In this document: in pieces, positions 5,445 to 7,036 of the stretch
How the letters are laid out: the number at the start of each line of letters is the position of its first letter
Position numbering within the stretch: position 1 is the first letter of the stretch
Source of the DNA: Comamonadaceae bacterium
Lineage (GTDB): Bacteria; Pseudomonadota; Gammaproteobacteria; Burkholderiales; Burkholderiaceae_C
Assembly (NCBI GenBank): GCA_947460065.1
Contig: CANHGF010000128.1
Location: forward strand, 1-7,036
Direction: 5' to 3'
DNA length: 7,036 bases
Notes under the pieces: model-generated
Databases searched by the model: none
Seen by the model: only the letters and a program-made list of their open reading frames with translations
Told to the model about the DNA's origin: nothing
Made by a program: the position numbers and the translations under genes

Positions 5445-6886
5445 GGCTGGCTTTCGTGGGCGCTGGCCTGGACGATGGCCCGGCTGTAGTGCTCGGTATT
5501 GCGCGGCTTGGGGGTGGGCATCTTCTGGATGGGCTTGATGTTACGGCCCCAACCGGCGGCATCGCTCACCAGCTGGCCGTCGCGCATCACAAAGCGGCCG
5601 CGCAGCAGGGTGTGGATCGGGTATCCCTGGACGCTGCGGCCGTGCCAGGGCGAGATCTTGCTGATGCTCTGCAGCTTGCCCTGCGACAGGGTGCCTGAGC
5701 GGGCCATGTCCACAAAGGCAATGTCGGCATGCGCGCCCACCGCGATCACGCCCTTGGTGCCATACAGACCCCAGGCCTTGGCCGGGTTGACCGAGCTCCA
5801 CTTGACGTAGTCCATGAGGCTGGCGCGGCCCTTGTTGATTTCGGTCAGCATCAAGGGCATTTGCGTCTCCACACCTGGGAAGCCGCAGTCGCACTCCCAG
5901 ATGTTGGCGCGGGTCTTCTCTTCGGGGGTGTGGGGTGCGTGGTCGGTGGCGATCATGTCAAGCACGCCTTCGACCAGCGCGTCCCACAGGGGCTGGTTGT
6001 GGCGCGGCTCGCGGATCGGTGGGTTGACCCGCATCACACCGGCGAGCTTGCGCATGTGATCGGTGTTGAGCAGCATGTACTGGGGGCAGGTTTCGGCAGT
6101 GACATCGACCCCGCGGGCCTTGGCCTGGCGCAGCAAAAACAGCGAGTCGGCGGCGCTGTGGTGGGCAATGTGCACCCGCGCGCCCGTCCATTCGGCCAGG
6201 GTCAGCACCCGGCCTATGGCCTCGATTTCGGCCACCGCTGGCCGCGCGTCCAAGTGGGCGAGCGGGTCGATGCGGCCGGCCGCCTGCCACTGCGCTTGGC
6301 GGCGCGCCATGATGGAGGAGTTTTCCGCATGCACCACGGTGCGTATGCCCAGCGGCGCCAGGATCTCAAAGCCTTCGAGCAAGGCGCCGTCGGTGGGCGC
6401 GGGCAGGTTGCCGAAGGTGTTGCCCACAAAGGCCTTGAAGCTGCTCACACCGCCCTCGAGCAGTTGCTCGAGGTTGGCGATGGTGTCGTCGCCGAGCAGG
6501 CCGTGGATGCCGTAGTCCACATAGGACGACTCGGCCGCCTTGAGCTTGAGCGCCAGCGCCTCGAGCGTTCCAGTGGGAGGGTTGGTATTGGGCATCTCGA
6601 AGACGGTGGTGACACCGCCGCAGGCGGCAGCGGCTGAGCCGGTCTTCCAGGTCTCCTTGTGTGGGTAGCCGGGGTCGCGAAAGTGCACATGGCTGTCGAT
6701 GGCGCCGGGCAGCAGGTAGAGCCCGTCGGCGCGCATCTCCTGGCGTGCTGGCGGCATGCAGTCGTCGTGGCCGACGGCCACGATCTGCTCGCCGGCAATC
6801 GCCACACTGGCCGGGATGATTTGCTCTGGCGAGACCACTTGGGCGCCGCGGATGATCAGATCAACTTCTTTGGGTGCATAGGTCAT
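5441..6886 (-). CDS. Cyclic amidohydrolase, dihydroorotase/allantoinase family
   Basis: A 481-residue cytosolic metallo-hydrolase expected to open a cyclic amide, imide or ureide ring using a two-metal centre. Metal-site residues are all visible: His66 and His68 in DSHVHFRDPG, Lys151 in SSFKAF (presumed carboxylated bridging lysine), His186 in VVHAEN, His242 in HIAHHS, and Asp315 in ATDHAPH. Arg70 and Asn100 (MPNTNP) match substrate-binding positions of dihydroorotases. Both classical dihydroorotase signatures are present, yet ARPAVAEIEAIGRVL, AETCPQY, NPPIRE and SPWHGR resemble allantoinase. Annotation as pyrC or allB is therefore not safe. Its setting with an importer instead of pyrimidine-biosynthesis genes favours catabolism. 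The last 30 or so residues form a polar, proline-rich tail after the composite N/C-terminal beta-domain (to about 450), longer than in E. coli allantoinase. The start ATG at 6886 is 9 nt after the SDR stop with a weak GAAAG ribosome-binding site; the stop overlaps the ATPase start (ATGA). Confidence 0.92.
   Translation of the reverse strand: MTYAPKEVDLIIRGAQVVSPEQIIPASVAIAGEQIVAVGHDDCMPPARQEMRADGLYLLPGAIDSHVHFRDPGYPHKETWKTGSAAAACGGVTTVFEMPNTNPPTGTLEALALKLKAAESSYVDYGIHGLLGDDTIANLEQLLEGGVSSFKAFVGNTFGNLPAPTDGALLEGFEILAPLGIRTVVHAENSSIMARRQAQWQAAGRIDPLAHLDARPAVAEIEAIGRVLTLAEWTGARVHIAHHSAADSLFLLRQAKARGVDVTAETCPQYMLLNTDHMRKLAGVMRVNPPIREPRHNQPLWDALVEGVLDMIATDHAPHTPEEKTRANIWECDCGFPGVETQMPLMLTEINKGRASLMDYVKWSSVNPAKAWGLYGTKGVIAVGAHADIAFVDMARSGTLSQGKLQSISKISPWHGRSVQGYPIHTLLRGRFVMRDGQLVSDAAGWGRNIKPIQKMPTPKPRNTEHYSRAIVQASAHESQP
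5445..5455 (-). promoter_or_regulatory. GAAAGCC leader before the ATPase start
   Basis: Minus strand GAAAGCCAGCC directly before ATG at 5444. GAAAG is a weak Shine-Dalgarno at 6-nt spacing. A near-identical element at the same distance precedes the amidohydrolase start (6887-6897), with 10 of 11 bases shared, which supports it being used. Confidence 0.4.
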
Positions 6887-6897
6887 GGGGGGCTTTC
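6887..6897 (-). promoter_or_regulatory. GAAAGCC leader before the amidohydrolase start
   Basis: Minus strand GAAAGCCCCCC directly before ATG at 6886. Its GA is also part of the SDR stop codon TGA (6896-6898), so ribosomes terminating on the SDR would lie over this site. It matches the element at 5445-5455 in all but one base. Confidence 0.4.
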
Positions 6898-7036
6898 AGA
6901 GCATGGCCCAGCCGCCGTCGACCGGCAGGTCGACGCCGGTGATCTGGCGCGAGACATCGCTGGCCAGAAACAGGCAGGCATTGGCGACATCGGTGTCGGT
7001 GGAGACCCGGCGCAAGGCGTAATCGGCTGCGTGGCG
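6896..7036 (-). CDS. Short-chain dehydrogenase/reductase, C-terminal fragment (5' end outside window)
   Basis: Reading the minus strand in from the right edge gives 46 residues ending at TGA (6896-6898). The sequence has the standard SDR C-terminus: a helix with VANACLFLASD, then ITGVDLPVDGGWAML, where the GxxLxVDGG strand closes the Rossmann-fold sheet. SDRs oxidise or reduce alcohols, ketones or related groups with NAD(P)(H). The cofactor motif TGxxxGxG and catalytic Ser-Tyr-Lys lie outside the window, so neither activity nor substrate can be judged. It ends 9 nt before the amidohydrolase start, strongly suggesting the same operon and a redox step in the same pathway. The cut is from the window edge, and there is no sign of gene decay. 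The family call is firm; the role is inferred. Confidence 0.88.
   Translation of the reverse strand, partial: RHAADYALRRVSTDTDVANACLFLASDVSRQITGVDLPVDGGWAML

Noticed and set aside
4650..5489. Plus-strand open frame of 279 codons opposite the ABC ATPase
   Set aside because: Fully antisense to a protein with every ABC motif intact; the product shows no family features.
5729..6637. Plus-strand open frame of 302 codons opposite the amidohydrolase
   Set aside because: Antisense to conserved metal-site coding sequence; composition is a mirror of the sense gene and no domain is recognisable.
5441..6886. Calling the amidohydrolase pyrC (pyrimidine biosynthesis)
   Set aside because: Both dihydroorotase signatures match, but transport-operon context and allantoinase-like blocks argue against a firm biosynthetic assignment, so no symbol is given.

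Overview
The window is GC-rich and almost wholly coding. Every supportable gene lies on the minus strand, so transcription runs from the right edge to the left. G/C dominates third codon positions, and protein style (NitT/TauT-type ABC transporter, DUF3830 protein, CusR-like regulator) suggests a beta-proteobacterium, most likely Burkholderiales (Comamonadaceae or Alcaligenaceae type). This is inferred from style; there is no rRNA or marker gene here.

Right block (7036 to 3400), in transcription order: the C-terminal end of a short-chain dehydrogenase/reductase (SDR); a cyclic amidohydrolase of the dihydroorotase/allantoinase family; an ABC transporter ATPase; its permease; and a small DUF3830 protein. 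Spacing is very tight: 9 nt, a 4-nt ATGA overlap, another 4-nt ATGA overlap, then 30 nt. This looks like one operon for importing a small, probably nitrogen-containing, cyclic compound (imide, ureide or lactam) and hydrolysing its ring, with a redox step by the SDR. The true substrate cannot be read from the sequence. No periplasmic substrate-binding protein is present; it probably lies beyond the right edge or elsewhere.

Middle (3300 to 2047): an SCP2-type thiolase-like enzyme with its own good ribosome-binding site, 99 nt after the DUF3830 gene. It may be the distal operon gene or a separate unit. It keeps the nucleophilic cysteine and the HPxGATG histidine but lacks a cysteine at both usual positions of the second catalytic cysteine, and no DUF35 (OB-fold) partner gene is beside it.

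Left block (1968 to 1): a two-component system, an OmpR/PhoB-class response regulator overlapping by 8 nt a sensor histidine kinase that runs off the left edge. Sequence style resembles the heavy-metal (CusRS/CopRS) class, and the periplasmic sensor domain has four cysteines with nearby histidines. Nothing in the sequence ties it to the right-hand operon.

No tRNA, rRNA, CRISPR array, insertion sequence or convincing intrinsic terminator was seen. The best candidate for something undescribed is the amidohydrolase/ABC/DUF3830 cluster with its thiolase-like neighbour.
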